DNA of 64,000 bases, from contig NZ_AJWX01000004.1 of NCBI RefSeq assembly GCF_000263855.1, positions 124,001 through 188,000 of the forward strand. Reading direction: 5' to 3'. The position numbers and the translations under genes are program-made. The notes below the pieces were generated by a model that was not told where the DNA came from, searched no databases, and saw only the letters and a program-made list of their open reading frames with translations. Shown one piece after another: positions 50,560 to 60,387 of this stretch. This DNA is from Pseudomonas sp. M47T1. GTDB taxonomy: Bacteria > Pseudomonadota > Gammaproteobacteria > Pseudomonadales > Pseudomonadaceae. How positions within the stretch are numbered: position 1 is the first letter of the stretch; every line of letters begins with the position of its first letter.

Positions 50560-51389
50560 CTTCCTACGAGCCCCAACGCCCTCCGCAGCAGGTTCGCGAG
50601 GGCCTGTTGCAGCGAATCTTCGGTTTCCGTACCCGTCTGTACCTGACCTGGGCAGTGATGCTTGCCTTGTTCAGCGGGTTTTTCCTCAGTTTTGATCTGA
50701 AACTCTCGGTCATTCTCGACAAGCTACCCAACCTGATCGGCATGCACCTGGCGCCCAACGGCTTTCTCCAGGGCGCGGCCCTGACGCTGTTCCTGTGCCT
50801 GTGCTCCATCGTTGTCTCGGTGCTGCTGGGGTTCATCACCGCCTTGGCGCGGCTGTCCAAGAGCGCGGTGGCGTTCGGTGTGGCCAGTTTCTACGCGTCA
50901 TTTTTTCGCGGCACGCCGCTGCTTATCCAGATTTTGCTGATCTACCTGGGGCTGCCGCAACTGGGCATCGTCCCGGGCGCCATCAGCGCCGGGATCATCG
51001 CGCTGTCGCTGAACTACGGTGCGTACCTGAGTGAAATTTTCCGTGCCGGTATCATCGGCGTGGCTGCCGGCCAGCGCGAAGCGGCACTGGCGCTGGGGCT
51101 GCGGCCCACGCAGATCTTCTGGCGAGTCACCCTGCCCCAGGCCATGCGTACCATCATCCCGCCCACCACCAACCAGTTCATCTCGATGCTGAAAGACTCA
51201 TCGCTGATCTCGGTAATGGGCGTGTGGGAAGTGATGTTCCTGGCGCAGTCGTATGGGCGATCCAGCTACCGCTACATCGAGATGTTGACCACGGCAGCAA
51301 TTCTGTACTGGATCATGTCAATCGGCCTCGAGCTGCTGCAGGCTCGGATGGAAGCTCATTACGGCAAGGGATACCGCGAGCGGCGCTGA
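50556..51389 (+). CDS. Polar amino-acid-type ABC permease
   Basis: A 277-residue inner-membrane permease of the HisM/GlnP type. About five hydrophobic helices and the EAA loop (GQREAALALGLRPTQIFWRVTLPQAM, read in parts) with the conserved Gly are visible. The ATG at 50556 overlaps the stop of the binding-protein gene. As usual in this family it may act as a homodimer. No ATP-binding gene is seen in the following 13 kb, so the ATPase must come from elsewhere. Confidence 0.9.
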   Translation: MTSYEPQRPPQQVREGLLQRIFGFRTRLYLTWAVMLALFSGFFLSFDLKLSVILDKLPNLIGMHLAPNGFLQGAALTLFLCLCSIVVSVLLGFITALARLSKSAVAFGVASFYASFFRGTPLLIQILLIYLGLPQLGIVPGAISAGIIALSLNYGAYLSEIFRAGIIGVAAGQREAALALGLRPTQIFWRVTLPQAMRTIIPPTTNQFISMLKDSSLISVMGVWEVMFLAQSYGRSSYRYIEMLTTAAILYWIMSIGLELLQARMEAHYGKGYRERR

Positions 51390-51453
51390 ACCTGGCATAA
51401 AGGGTTTCAGCTTTGTACTGATAAATATTTTTGTAAACACAATTAGCTATATA

Positions 51454-51485
51454 GGACGGCCGCTCACTCTTACAAAAGGCCGTCC
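51454..51485 (+). promoter_or_regulatory. 8-bp perfect inverted repeat covering the autotransporter ribosome site
   Basis: GGACGGCC and GGCCGTCC, 16 bp apart, end one base before the ATG at 51487. The only purine-rich Shine-Dalgarno stretch (AAAAGG) lies at the start of the right arm, so the mRNA hairpin would hide it. This is a candidate translational switch. Confidence 0.55.
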
Positions 51486-51486
51486 C

Positions 51487-54441
51487 ATGCCTCTGCCGCC
51501 TTCGCGCATCGCCGTCACGTTGTCATTGCTTAGCCTGGGCATTTCCCAGGCCCACGCCACGACCATTACCACACCCACCACCGCGTCTCAGACGCTGACC
51601 GGCCAAGCCACCCTGACCGTCACCAGCACCGGCAGCATCACCAACAGCGGCAAGGCGGTCAGCCTCAAGGACCCTACGTCGGGCACCGGCGTGGTTGTGG
51701 ATAACTCTGGCAGCATCATTTCCAGCGGTGGCCGGGCGATAGACAGCAGCGGCAGCGAAACATCCGCGCGCGTCTACAGCATCACCAACCGTGCCGGCGG
51801 GCTGATCCAGGGGCTGGATGATGCCCTGCGCATCAACAGCAATATCCCGACCGGCAGCGTGCTGATCGACAACAGCGGCACCATCCGCTCAAGCACCGGC
51901 CAGGGCATCGACCTGGATGCCCTGCGCAGCGCAGGTACCACCACTACCGTGATCAACCGCCTGGGCGGCCTGATTCACGGCGATGCCAGCGACGGCATCA
52001 AGACCGGCGGCAACGCGACCATCATCAACTACGGCGAGATATCCACAGGCGACTCGCTGACCGATGACCAGAAATACGACGGCGTAGACATCGATTCGGC
52101 TACCGGCGTGGCTGTGTATAACTACGGCACCATCAGCGGCGGCCGCCACGGCATAACCACCGACCTTGGCGCCACCCTTTACAACTACGGCGAGGTCACC
52201 GGGCGTAATGGTTCGGGCTTTGGCTCCGACGGCGATGGCACTGTGTATAACTATGGCGTCATCACGGGTGCCTACTCGGGCCTCAAGGCCAACGGCGATG
52301 GAGACGGCGTCGATATCGACGGGCTCGGCCACGTGGAAAACTACAACATTATCCAGGGCACCGGCGCCGGGGGTGTGGATAAAAATGGTTTCGCCAACGG
52401 CAGTGAAGGTCTCGCACTGGGCGGCGGCTATGTCTACAACGCCAGCGGCGCGTTGATCAGCGGCGCCAATAACGGCATTCTGGTGGACGACGGCAGCGGC
52501 GGCGCCGGTGTGGGCGCGCTGACCCTCATCAACCACGGCACCATCCAGGGCTTCGACGGCTTCGGCATTCAACTGGTGGGGGAATTCGACGACAAGGTCA
52601 CCAACGCTGGCCTGATCAGCGGCAGCAACGGCTTGGCATTGAACCTGGGGGGCGGCAACGACACCCTGACATTGCTAAGCGGCAGCCACTTCAACGGCCT
52701 GGTGGATGGCGGTACTGGCTATGACCGGGTCGTGATGGACGACGCCACCGGTGGCAGCTTCGGCGCCAGCCAGAATTTCGAATGGCTGCAGGTCAATCAG
52801 GGCACCTGGACGCTCACCGGCGCTGGTGATTTCAGCGACGGCGGCGAGATATCCACAGGCGCCATGCTGATCAACCAGGGCAGCGTGGCGGGCACACTGA
52901 CTGTGGACAATGGCGGTGTCTACGCCGGCGGTGGCAGTGCCGGCAACCTGCTGGTGAAAGGCACCCTGCTCACCAATACGCAACTGGGTACCGCCACGGT
53001 CACCGGCAACCTGACCTTCGGCAGCGGCTCGGTGCTGGCCTATGGCGTAAACGCCGACGGCAGCAGCGCCCCCGTGCGGGTCGGCGGTACCGCAACCTTG
53101 ACCGGCGCTACCCTGGAGGTCAGCCCCAGCAGCGGTAATTACCCCTGGAAAAGCCATTACACCGTACTGCAGGCCGGCAGCATCGAGGGCGCCTTCGCCA
53201 AGGTCACCAGCGACTACGCCTTCCTGACGCCCACCCTGAGCTATACGGCCACCCAAGTCGGCCTGGACTACAACCGCAACGACATTGCCTTCGCCGACTA
53301 CGCAACCAGTGCCAACGGCGCCAGCGCCGCACACAGCCTGGGCGGCCTGAACCAGAACAGCACGCTCTACAACGCCCTGCTCAACACCTCCACCGGCACT
53401 GCCAGCGGCGCCATCGAGCAATTGGCCGCCAGCAATAACGCCAGCCTGGCCGCTGCCACCCTGAGTGGCGCAGCCCAGGTGGGCGCCACCATGCTCGCGG
53501 CCATGCAGCAAATGGGCAGCAACGGCGGATTGCTGGTAGGCCTGAACGACCAGGACACGCCAACACTGGCGTCCAATGGGGTGCCGGACAGTGCGCGCAA
53601 CCTCAATGACCCCAATGCCAAAGCGCGTGTGTGGCTGCAGGGGCTTGGCAGCTACGGCAAGCTGGATGGCAAGGATGGCGCCAGTGCGCTGACCCAGCGC
53701 ACCAAGGGCAGCGTCATAGGTGCCGATTGGGCCGCCAGCCCACTGTGGCGCCTGGGCGTGTTGGGCGGCTATTCGAACACTGACCTGGACACCACCGGCG
53801 TGGACGGCTCGGTAGACAGCTGGCACCTGGGCGCCTACGCCTTGCGCCAGGACGGTCCGTTGGCAGTTCGCCTGGGCGCGGCCTACAGCTACCACGATGG
53901 ACGCAACCGGCGCACGGTGGCATTCGATGGCTTCACCGACAGCCCAAAGGGCGATTACCACGCCAACAGCCAGCAAGCCTTCGCCGAACTGGGCTACAGC
54001 CTGGGCACCGGCCGCTGGAATGCCGAGCCTTTCGCCAACCTGGGCTACCAACGCTACCACCGCGACAGCTACCAGGAAAAAGGCGGCGCGGCGGCACTGG
54101 ATGTCGACACCCAGTCCCAGGACAACTTCACCAGCACCTTGGGTGTGCGCGCGGCGCATTTGAGCACGCTGGATAACGGCATGAGTATCACCCCACGCGC
54201 CAGCCTGGGGTGGCGGCATACCTACGGCGATGTGGACAGCGACACCCGTCAGGCCTTCCTGTCCGGCGGCAACGCCTTCAGCGTGCAAGGCACGGCACTG
54301 GATCGCGACAGCCTGCTGGCTGAAGCCGGAGTGGATGTGGGGATAACCGCACGGCAAACGCTGGGCTTGGGGTATAGCGGGGAATATGGCAGCAACAGCC
54401 GCAATCATGCCGTCACTGGACGATGGCAGCTGCGTTTCTGA
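51487..54441 (+). CDS. Autotransporter with beta-helix passenger
   Basis: A 984-residue type V secreted protein. Residues 1-25 are a signal peptide (VTLSLLSLGISQAHA). Residues 40-620 are a right-handed beta-helix with repeated turns of the form YNYGxIxG (for example VAVYNYGTISGG, TLYNYGEVTG, TVYNYGVITG). Then comes a Ser/Ala/Gly linker, and from about residue 710 the autotransporter beta-barrel (KARVWLQGLGSYGKLDGKDG), ending VTGRWQLRF with the terminal Phe. The passenger should be at the cell surface and may serve adhesion; no catalytic motif is seen. A 20-bp identical block recurs at 52032-52051 and 52842-52861. A ribosome-site hairpin precedes it. Confidence 0.93.
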   Translation: MPLPPSRIAVTLSLLSLGISQAHATTITTPTTASQTLTGQATLTVTSTGSITNSGKAVSLKDPTSGTGVVVDNSGSIISSGGRAIDSSGSETSARVYSITNRAGGLIQGLDDALRINSNIPTGSVLIDNSGTIRSSTGQGIDLDALRSAGTTTTVINRLGGLIHGDASDGIKTGGNATIINYGEISTGDSLTDDQKYDGVDIDSATGVAVYNYGTISGGRHGITTDLGATLYNYGEVTGRNGSGFGSDGDGTVYNYGVITGAYSGLKANGDGDGVDIDGLGHVENYNIIQGTGAGGVDKNGFANGSEGLALGGGYVYNASGALISGANNGILVDDGSGGAGVGALTLINHGTIQGFDGFGIQLVGEFDDKVTNAGLISGSNGLALNLGGGNDTLTLLSGSHFNGLVDGGTGYDRVVMDDATGGSFGASQNFEWLQVNQGTWTLTGAGDFSDGGEISTGAMLINQGSVAGTLTVDNGGVYAGGGSAGNLLVKGTLLTNTQLGTATVTGNLTFGSGSVLAYGVNADGSSAPVRVGGTATLTGATLEVSPSSGNYPWKSHYTVLQAGSIEGAFAKVTSDYAFLTPTLSYTATQVGLDYNRNDIAFADYATSANGASAAHSLGGLNQNSTLYNALLNTSTGTASGAIEQLAASNNASLAAATLSGAAQVGATMLAAMQQMGSNGGLLVGLNDQDTPTLASNGVPDSARNLNDPNAKARVWLQGLGSYGKLDGKDGASALTQRTKGSVIGADWAASPLWRLGVLGGYSNTDLDTTGVDGSVDSWHLGAYALRQDGPLAVRLGAAYSYHDGRNRRTVAFDGFTDSPKGDYHANSQQAFAELGYSLGTGRWNAEPFANLGYQRYHRDSYQEKGGAAALDVDTQSQDNFTSTLGVRAAHLSTLDNGMSITPRASLGWRHTYGDVDSDTRQAFLSGGNAFSVQGTALDRDSLLAEAGVDVGITARQTLGLGYSGEYGSNSRNHAVTGRWQLRF

Positions 54442-54564
54442 CCATCATCGTATCAGTGCACAGTGCGCAAGTAACGGTACTCGGTGGGAGACTCTGAGGG
54501 TGTGCGGCAAGCTTTCGACCTTGTGGGAGCGGGGGCCGTTGCTGTTGCAAGTGAAGTGTTGCTA

Positions 54565-54588
54565 TAAAAAAAGGAGGCCGAAGCCTCC
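54565..54588 (-). terminator. Intrinsic terminator after oadA
   Basis: On the minus strand GGAGGC-TTCG-GCCTCC, a very stable tetraloop stem, is followed by a run of seven T. It ends the pyruvate carboxylase transcript. A half REP motif (TGTGGGAGCGGG) lies near 54522. Confidence 0.92.
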
Positions 54589-54605
54589 CAGAGGTTAAAC
54601 GTTGA

Positions 54606-56414
54606 TCAGCCAACGATCTCGATCAGAATCTCGCCCGGGTTGACCCGGTCACCCTTGGCGATGTGGATGGCGGTGATTTTGCCGGCGATAGGCGCCTGCA
54701 CTTCGGTTTCCATCTTCATGGCTTCAGTGATCAGCAGTGCCTGGCCAGCCTTGACCACGTCGCCTTCCTTCACCAGCACATCCACGATGTTGCCCGGCAT
54801 GGTGGTGCTGACGTGGCCCGGCTCGCTGGCCTGCTTGCGCTTGCCAATGCCGCTGCCGACGAATTCGTTGAGCGGTTCGAACACCACTTCTTCCGGCATG
54901 CCGTCGATGGACAGGTAGAAGTGACGCTTGCCTTCGGCCTTCACGCCCACGCCGGTGATGTCGACGCGGTAGGTTTCACCGTGAACGTCGATGACGAACT
55001 CGGTCGGTACGCCCTCGCCGCCCGCCGAGGGTGCCTTGCCAGGCTCGGGGATAGGCAGCAGCACTTCTGGCGTGAGCTTGCCGGCGGCGCGCTCTTCGAG
55101 GAATTTACGGCCAATGTCCGGGAACATTGCGTACGTCAGCACGTCTTCCTCGGAAGTGGCCAGGGTGCCGATTTCACCGCGCAGGCGCACCATCTCCGGC
55201 TTGAGCAGGTCGGCCGGGCGCACGTCGATCACCTCTTCGCTGCCGATGGCCTGGCGGCGCAGTTTCTCGTTGACCTGGCCCGGGGCCTGGCCGTAGCCGC
55301 CCTGCAGGTACAACTTGACTTCGTTGGTGATGGTCTTGTAGCGCTCGCCGGCCAGCACGTTGAAAAACGCCTGGGTACCCACAATCTGCGAGGTCGGGGT
55401 CACCAGCGGCGGGAAGCCCAGGTCTTCACGTACCCGGGGAATTTCGGCCAGCACTTCGCTCATGCGGTTAAGGGCGCCCTGCTCCTTGAGCTGGTTGGCC
55501 AGGTTGGAAATCATCCCGCCCGGCACTTGATTGACCTGCACACGGGTGTCGACGGCGGTGAATTCACTTTCGAACTGGTGGTACTTCTTGCGCACGGCGT
55601 AGAAGTACAGACCGATCTCTTGCAGCAGTTCCAGGCTCAGGCCGGTGTCGAACTCGCTGCCCTTGAGCGCCGCAACCATGGACTCGGTGCCCGGGTGGCT
55701 GGTGCCCCAGGCGAAGCTGGAGATGGCGGTGTCGATATGATCGGCACCGTTTTCCACGGCCTTGAGCTGGCACATGGCGGCCAGGCCGGCGGTGTCGTGG
55801 GAGTGGATGAACACCGGCAGCGACTGCTCGGCCTTCAGCGCCTTCACCAGCTCACCCGTGGCATACGGTGTCAGCAGGCCCGCCATGTCCTTGATGGCCA
55901 CCGAATCGCAGCCCATGGCTTCCATTTTCTTGGCCTGCTGCACAAAGGCGTCGATGGTGTGCACCGGGCTGGTGGTGTAGGCAATGGTGCCCTGGGCGTG
56001 CTTGCCGGCCGCCTTCACCGCCTCGATGGCAACGCGCAGGTTACGCACGTCGTTCATGGCGTCGAAAATGCGGAACACGTCGATGCCGTTGACCGCGGCC
56101 TTGGCTACGAAGGCACGCACCACGTCATCGCTGTAATGGCGGTAGCCCAGCAGGTTCTGGCCACGCAGCAGCATTTGCAGGCGGGTGTTGGGCAGTGCGG
56201 CGCGCAGTTGGCGCAGGCGCTCCCACGGGTCTTCCTTGAGGAAGCGCACGCAGGCGTCGAAGGTGGCGCCGCCCCATACTTCCAGCGACCAGTAGCCGAC
56301 CTTGTCGAGCTTGTCGCAGATGGGCAGCATGTCTTCGGTGCGCATGCGGGTAGCCAGCAGGGACTGATGGGCGTCGCGCAGGATTGTGTCTGTTACGAAG
56401 ATCTTCTTGGACAT
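54606..56414 (-). CDS. oadA: Pyruvate carboxylase subunit B (OadA-type)
   Basis: A 602-residue subunit with the carboxyltransferase domain (residues 1-290: TDTILRDAHQSLLATRMRTEDM; metal-site ...HSHDTAG), the PYC/OadA domain, and a C-terminal biotinyl domain with the biotinylated Lys in TEAMKMETEV. It transfers CO2 from carboxybiotin to pyruvate, giving oxaloacetate. It pairs with the biotin carboxylase subunit encoded upstream (56519). The start is the ATG at 56414 behind GAGGAGATACC. Together they replenish the TCA cycle. Confidence 0.95.
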   Translation of the reverse strand: MSKKIFVTDTILRDAHQSLLATRMRTEDMLPICDKLDKVGYWSLEVWGGATFDACVRFLKEDPWERLRQLRAALPNTRLQMLLRGQNLLGYRHYSDDVVRAFVAKAAVNGIDVFRIFDAMNDVRNLRVAIEAVKAAGKHAQGTIAYTTSPVHTIDAFVQQAKKMEAMGCDSVAIKDMAGLLTPYATGELVKALKAEQSLPVFIHSHDTAGLAAMCQLKAVENGADHIDTAISSFAWGTSHPGTESMVAALKGSEFDTGLSLELLQEIGLYFYAVRKKYHQFESEFTAVDTRVQVNQVPGGMISNLANQLKEQGALNRMSEVLAEIPRVREDLGFPPLVTPTSQIVGTQAFFNVLAGERYKTITNEVKLYLQGGYGQAPGQVNEKLRRQAIGSEEVIDVRPADLLKPEMVRLRGEIGTLATSEEDVLTYAMFPDIGRKFLEERAAGKLTPEVLLPIPEPGKAPSAGGEGVPTEFVIDVHGETYRVDITGVGVKAEGKRHFYLSIDGMPEEVVFEPLNEFVGSGIGKRKQASEPGHVSTTMPGNIVDVLVKEGDVVKAGQALLITEAMKMETEVQAPIAGKITAIHIAKGDRVNPGEILIEIVG

Positions 56415-56427
56415 TGGTATCTCCTCA

Positions 56428-56516
56428 TGAGCTGCAAGCTTCAAGCTATAAGCTGCTAGCAAAAGCGCTGCGAACACGCCCTACTTGCAGCTTTCCACTT
56501 GCAGCTTGCAGCTGCT
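56428..56516. repeat. AGCTTGCAGC-type inverted repeat between the carboxylase genes
   Basis: The left arm has GCTGCAAGCTTCAAGCT and the right arm has CTTGCAGCTTGCAGCTG, largely inverse complements. It closely resembles 5761-5861 and fills the gap between the two subunit genes. It is likely to fold in the mRNA and could affect subunit ratio (inference). Confidence 0.75.
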
Positions 56517-56518
56517 GT

Positions 56519-57934
<1,416 letters not shown>

Positions 57935-58037
57935 TTGGATGTTCCTCGACCGTTGACAATCAGACTGGCAAAACCAGTCGGCGCATGACCCGGCCCGCTC
58001 GGCCAGTTGCACGTTCACAGTAGCGCCCTGCAACAAT

Positions 58038-58059
58038 TAACAAAAATCAATATTTGTTA
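58038..58059. promoter_or_regulatory. LysR-type palindrome between the pycA and LysR genes
   Basis: The inverted halves AACAAA and TTTGTT flank an AT-rich centre in the 186-bp divergent region, matching the T-N11-A layout of LysR binding sites. It lies 62 bp before the LysR start. It is a likely operator for control of pycA and for autoregulation. Confidence 0.6.
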
Positions 58060-58120
58060 GGTCAGCCATAAAGGAAGCCTTATAGTCAGGCAATCCGGTG
58101 TTGGGCAGCGAGGAATAAAT

Positions 58121-59083
58121 ATGCGTAAGTCATTGATGCGTATGACATTACGTCAACTTCAGATTTTCAATGAAGTCTGCGATTTGCGCTCTTACAGCCG
58201 TGCGGCAGAGGAAATGTCGCTGACGCAACCGGCCGTCAGCCTGCAAATTCGTCAGCTGGAAGAGCTGGTTGGCCAGCCGCTGTTCGAATATGTGGGCAAA
58301 AAACTGTATTTGACCGAGGCAGCTGAAGCCCTTCAGCGCGCTAGCCGCGACATTTTCGGACGCCTGGAAAGCTTCGACATGCAGTTGTCGGACATGCAGG
58401 GCTCACTGCAAGGCCAGCTCAAGCTGGCAGTGGAATCCAGCGCGAAATACTTTGTGCCGCATCTGTTTGCGGCATTTAAGCGCCAGCACCCAGAGGTAAA
58501 CCTTAGCCTGACTGTGTGCAACCGCGCCCAGGCCATTCGTCGGCTGTCGGATAACCGCGACGACCTGATCATCATGTCCATGGTGCCCCAGGACATGGGC
58601 CTTGAGTTCATGCCGTTCCTCAACAACCCCATCGTCGCCGTGGCGCCGCCGGATCATCCGCTGTGCAAGGTGGACCGCCTGCGCTTGCAGGACCTGGAAC
58701 CGCATACGTTGTTGATGCGCGAGCAGGGCTCGGGTACGCGCAAGGCGTGCGAGGAGTACTTCAAGGAAAAGCGCGTGCACTTCACCCAGACGCTGGAAGT
58801 GGCCAACGCCGACGCACAGCGCGAAAGCGTCATCGCCGGGCTTGGCCTGGCCCTGTTGACCCGCCATGCACTAAACATGGAGTTGGCGACGGGGGTGCTC
58901 AAGGAACTACCGGTCGAAGAACTACCGCTTTATCGCAGTTGGTGCATCGTGCAGGCCAAGGCCAAGCGGCTATCGCCCGTGGCATTGGCCTTTCAGGCCT
59001 TCATCCGCATGGAACGCGCGCAGATCAGCGCCCTGGCTGAACGTTTTTCTGGGCGCCTGCCGACGCTGCCTGCCAGTAGTTGA
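58121..59083 (+). CDS. LysR-family regulator beside pyruvate carboxylase
   Basis: A 320-residue LTTR. The DNA-binding domain is residues 8-68 (MTLRQLQIFNEVCDLRSYSRAAEEMSLTQPAVSLQIRQLE, read in parts); the rest is the effector domain. The start at 58121 is behind GCGAGGAAT. Divergent from pycA-oadA, it is the likely local regulator. It overlaps the small convergent gene by 59 bp. CbbR-like features (PAVSLQIRQLEELVGQPLFE) are seen, but these are shared by many LTTRs; the effector is unknown. Confidence 0.93.
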   Translation: MRKSLMRMTLRQLQIFNEVCDLRSYSRAAEEMSLTQPAVSLQIRQLEELVGQPLFEYVGKKLYLTEAAEALQRASRDIFGRLESFDMQLSDMQGSLQGQLKLAVESSAKYFVPHLFAAFKRQHPEVNLSLTVCNRAQAIRRLSDNRDDLIIMSMVPQDMGLEFMPFLNNPIVAVAPPDHPLCKVDRLRLQDLEPHTLLMREQGSGTRKACEEYFKEKRVHFTQTLEVANADAQRESVIAGLGLALLTRHALNMELATGVLKELPVEELPLYRSWCIVQAKAKRLSPVALAFQAFIRMERAQISALAERFSGRLPTLPASS

Positions 59084-59243
59084 AAGCGTCAAGATCGGGA
59101 AAATCAGAAATCTCCTGCAGCAAGCGGCGCTGCTCGGAGTAGCTTTCGATTGCGCGGCGAAACTCCATGCGGCGCTGGTCTTCCTGCTGGCGCTTGGTCT
59201 TGCTGTTGCCTTGCTCCTGCGAGCCATCGAAGTAACGAGCCAT
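59025..59243 (-). CDS. Small conserved charged protein (72 aa), unknown function
   Basis: A 72-residue soluble protein, rich in Glu, Arg and Gln (EQGNSKTKRQQEDQRRMEFRR-type stretch, residues 9-29), probably helical, with no membrane segment. GGGAGAG eight bases before the ATG supports translation. Its 3' end overlaps the convergent LysR gene. I do not know its function. The strong ribosome site and its place in the conserved pycA-hexR neighbourhood favour a real gene. Confidence 0.65.
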   Translation of the reverse strand: MARYFDGSQEQGNSKTKRQQEDQRRMEFRRAIESYSEQRRLLQEISDFPDLDAFNYWQAASAGAQKNVQPGR

Positions 59244-59332
59244 TGCGTCTCTCCCAGTTCGAGTGCGGGGAGTTCAGAGTGGGCGCTGGCGGTTACGATT
59301 TGTGGGCGGGGGGATGACGGTTCGGTGAAAGC

Positions 59333-59426
59333 TGTAGCCGCTGCCGCCAGGCTGCGCTGGCCCCGGCGTGCACTGAAGATCTTCAGCGAGCATCCGGGCC
59401 AGCGCAGCCTGGAGACAGCGGCAGGA
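59333..59426. repeat. Long inverted repeat (GTAGCC-family doublet)
   Basis: The arms around 59338-59366 (CCGCTGCCGCCAGGCTGCGC onward) and 59394-59425 are inverse complements with a few mismatches, around a loop of about 28 bp. It extends the GTAGCC hairpin family to a doublet. It lies between the small gene and the HexR-family gene, just downstream of the latter. Confidence 0.8.
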
Positions 59427-59432
59427 GCGGAG

Positions 59433-60299
59433 TCAGTCGTCGAGGGCTTTTACGGACTTGGGCGACAACCGCAGGCTGCGCAAGCTGCGCTTCACGCTCT
59501 TCAGGTGATTGACCAGGCTCGGGCCGCGGGCCATGGCCACGCCCATGGCCAGCACGTCGATCACCACCAGGTGGGCGATGCGCGAGGTCAGCGGGGTGTA
59601 GATTTCGGTGTCTTCGTGCACGTCGATGGCCAGGTTGACCGTGGACAGCTCGGCCAGCGGGGTTTGGCTTGGGCACAGGGTGATCAGCGTGGCGCCGCTT
59701 TCGCGCACCAGGTTGGCGGTGATCAGCAGGTCCTTGGAACGCCCCGACTGCGAGATGCAGATGGCCACGTCACCCGGCTTCAGGGTAACAGCCGACATCG
59801 CCTGCATGTGCGGGTCGGAATACGCTGCTGCGGTCAGCAGCAAACGGAAGAATTTGTGCTGGGCATCCGCCGCTACCGCGCCCGAAGCGCCGAAGCCGTA
59901 AAACTCCACCCGCTGGGCCTGGGCCATGGCCGTCACCGCGCGCTGCAACGCCTGGGCGTCGAGGTGCTCACGCACTTCCATCAGGGTATGCAGGGTGGTG
60001 TCGAAGATCTTCAGGCTGTAGTCGGCCACCGAATCATCTTCGTGGATGGCGAACTGGCCGAAGCTGGCACCGGCCGCCAGGCTCTGCGCCAGCTTGAGCT
60101 TGAGGTCCTGGAAGCCCGAGCAGCCAATGGCTCGACAGAAACGCACGATGGTCGGCTCGCTGATGCCCACGTTATGGGCCAGGTCGGCCATGGAGCTGTG
60201 CATCACGGCCGCAGGGTCAAGCAGCACATGGTCGGCGACCTTGAGCTCCGACTTGCGTAACAGGTGGCGAGACTGGGCGATGTGTTGCAACAGGTTCAA
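59433..60299 (-). CDS. hexR: HexR-family (RpiR-type) transcriptional regulator
   Basis: A 288-residue protein with an N-terminal RpiR HTH (residues 1-78: MHSSMADLAHNVGISEPTIVRFCRAIG, read in parts) and a C-terminal SIS domain (about 120-260) that in HexR binds 2-keto-3-deoxy-6-phosphogluconate. Ser residues in FGASGAVA and ISQSGRSKD line the sugar-phosphate site. The fold and length match HexR. In this genome part it may be a second HexR paralogue, since zwf does not follow. An operator lies upstream at 60342-60357. Confidence 0.88.
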   Translation of the reverse strand: MNLLQHIAQSRHLLRKSELKVADHVLLDPAAVMHSSMADLAHNVGISEPTIVRFCRAIGCSGFQDLKLKLAQSLAAGASFGQFAIHEDDSVADYSLKIFDTTLHTLMEVREHLDAQALQRAVTAMAQAQRVEFYGFGASGAVAADAQHKFFRLLLTAAAYSDPHMQAMSAVTLKPGDVAICISQSGRSKDLLITANLVRESGATLITLCPSQTPLAELSTVNLAIDVHEDTEIYTPLTSRIAHLVVIDVLAMGVAMARGPSLVNHLKSVKRSLRSLRLSPKSVKALDD

Positions 60300-60341
60300 T
60301 GGGCAGGACTCGTTCAGGATCGAAAGACCGATGTAGCTTTC

Positions 60342-60357
60342 TTGTAGTTATACTACA
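60342..60357. promoter_or_regulatory. HexR-type operator
   Basis: TTGTAGTTATACTACA is a near-perfect palindrome that resembles the TTGT-N7/8-ACAA HexR sites. It is about 43 bp upstream of the hexR start (60299), well placed for autoregulation. Confidence 0.65.
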
Positions 60358-60387
60358 TGACCTGCGACACGCCCAGCTAAACGATAG

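Noticed and set aside
3763..54532. CRISPR-like spacing of repeats
   Set aside because: The repeats are dispersed over kilobases, palindromic and not in an array.
54663..56459. A 598-codon open frame antisense to oadA
   Set aside because: It mirrors a well-supported gene and has a His/Gly/Ala-rich composition typical of shadow frames.
58970..59227. An 85-codon minus-strand frame overlapping the LysR 3' end
   Set aside because: The 72-codon frame at 59025-59243 has a far better ribosome site and a natural composition.
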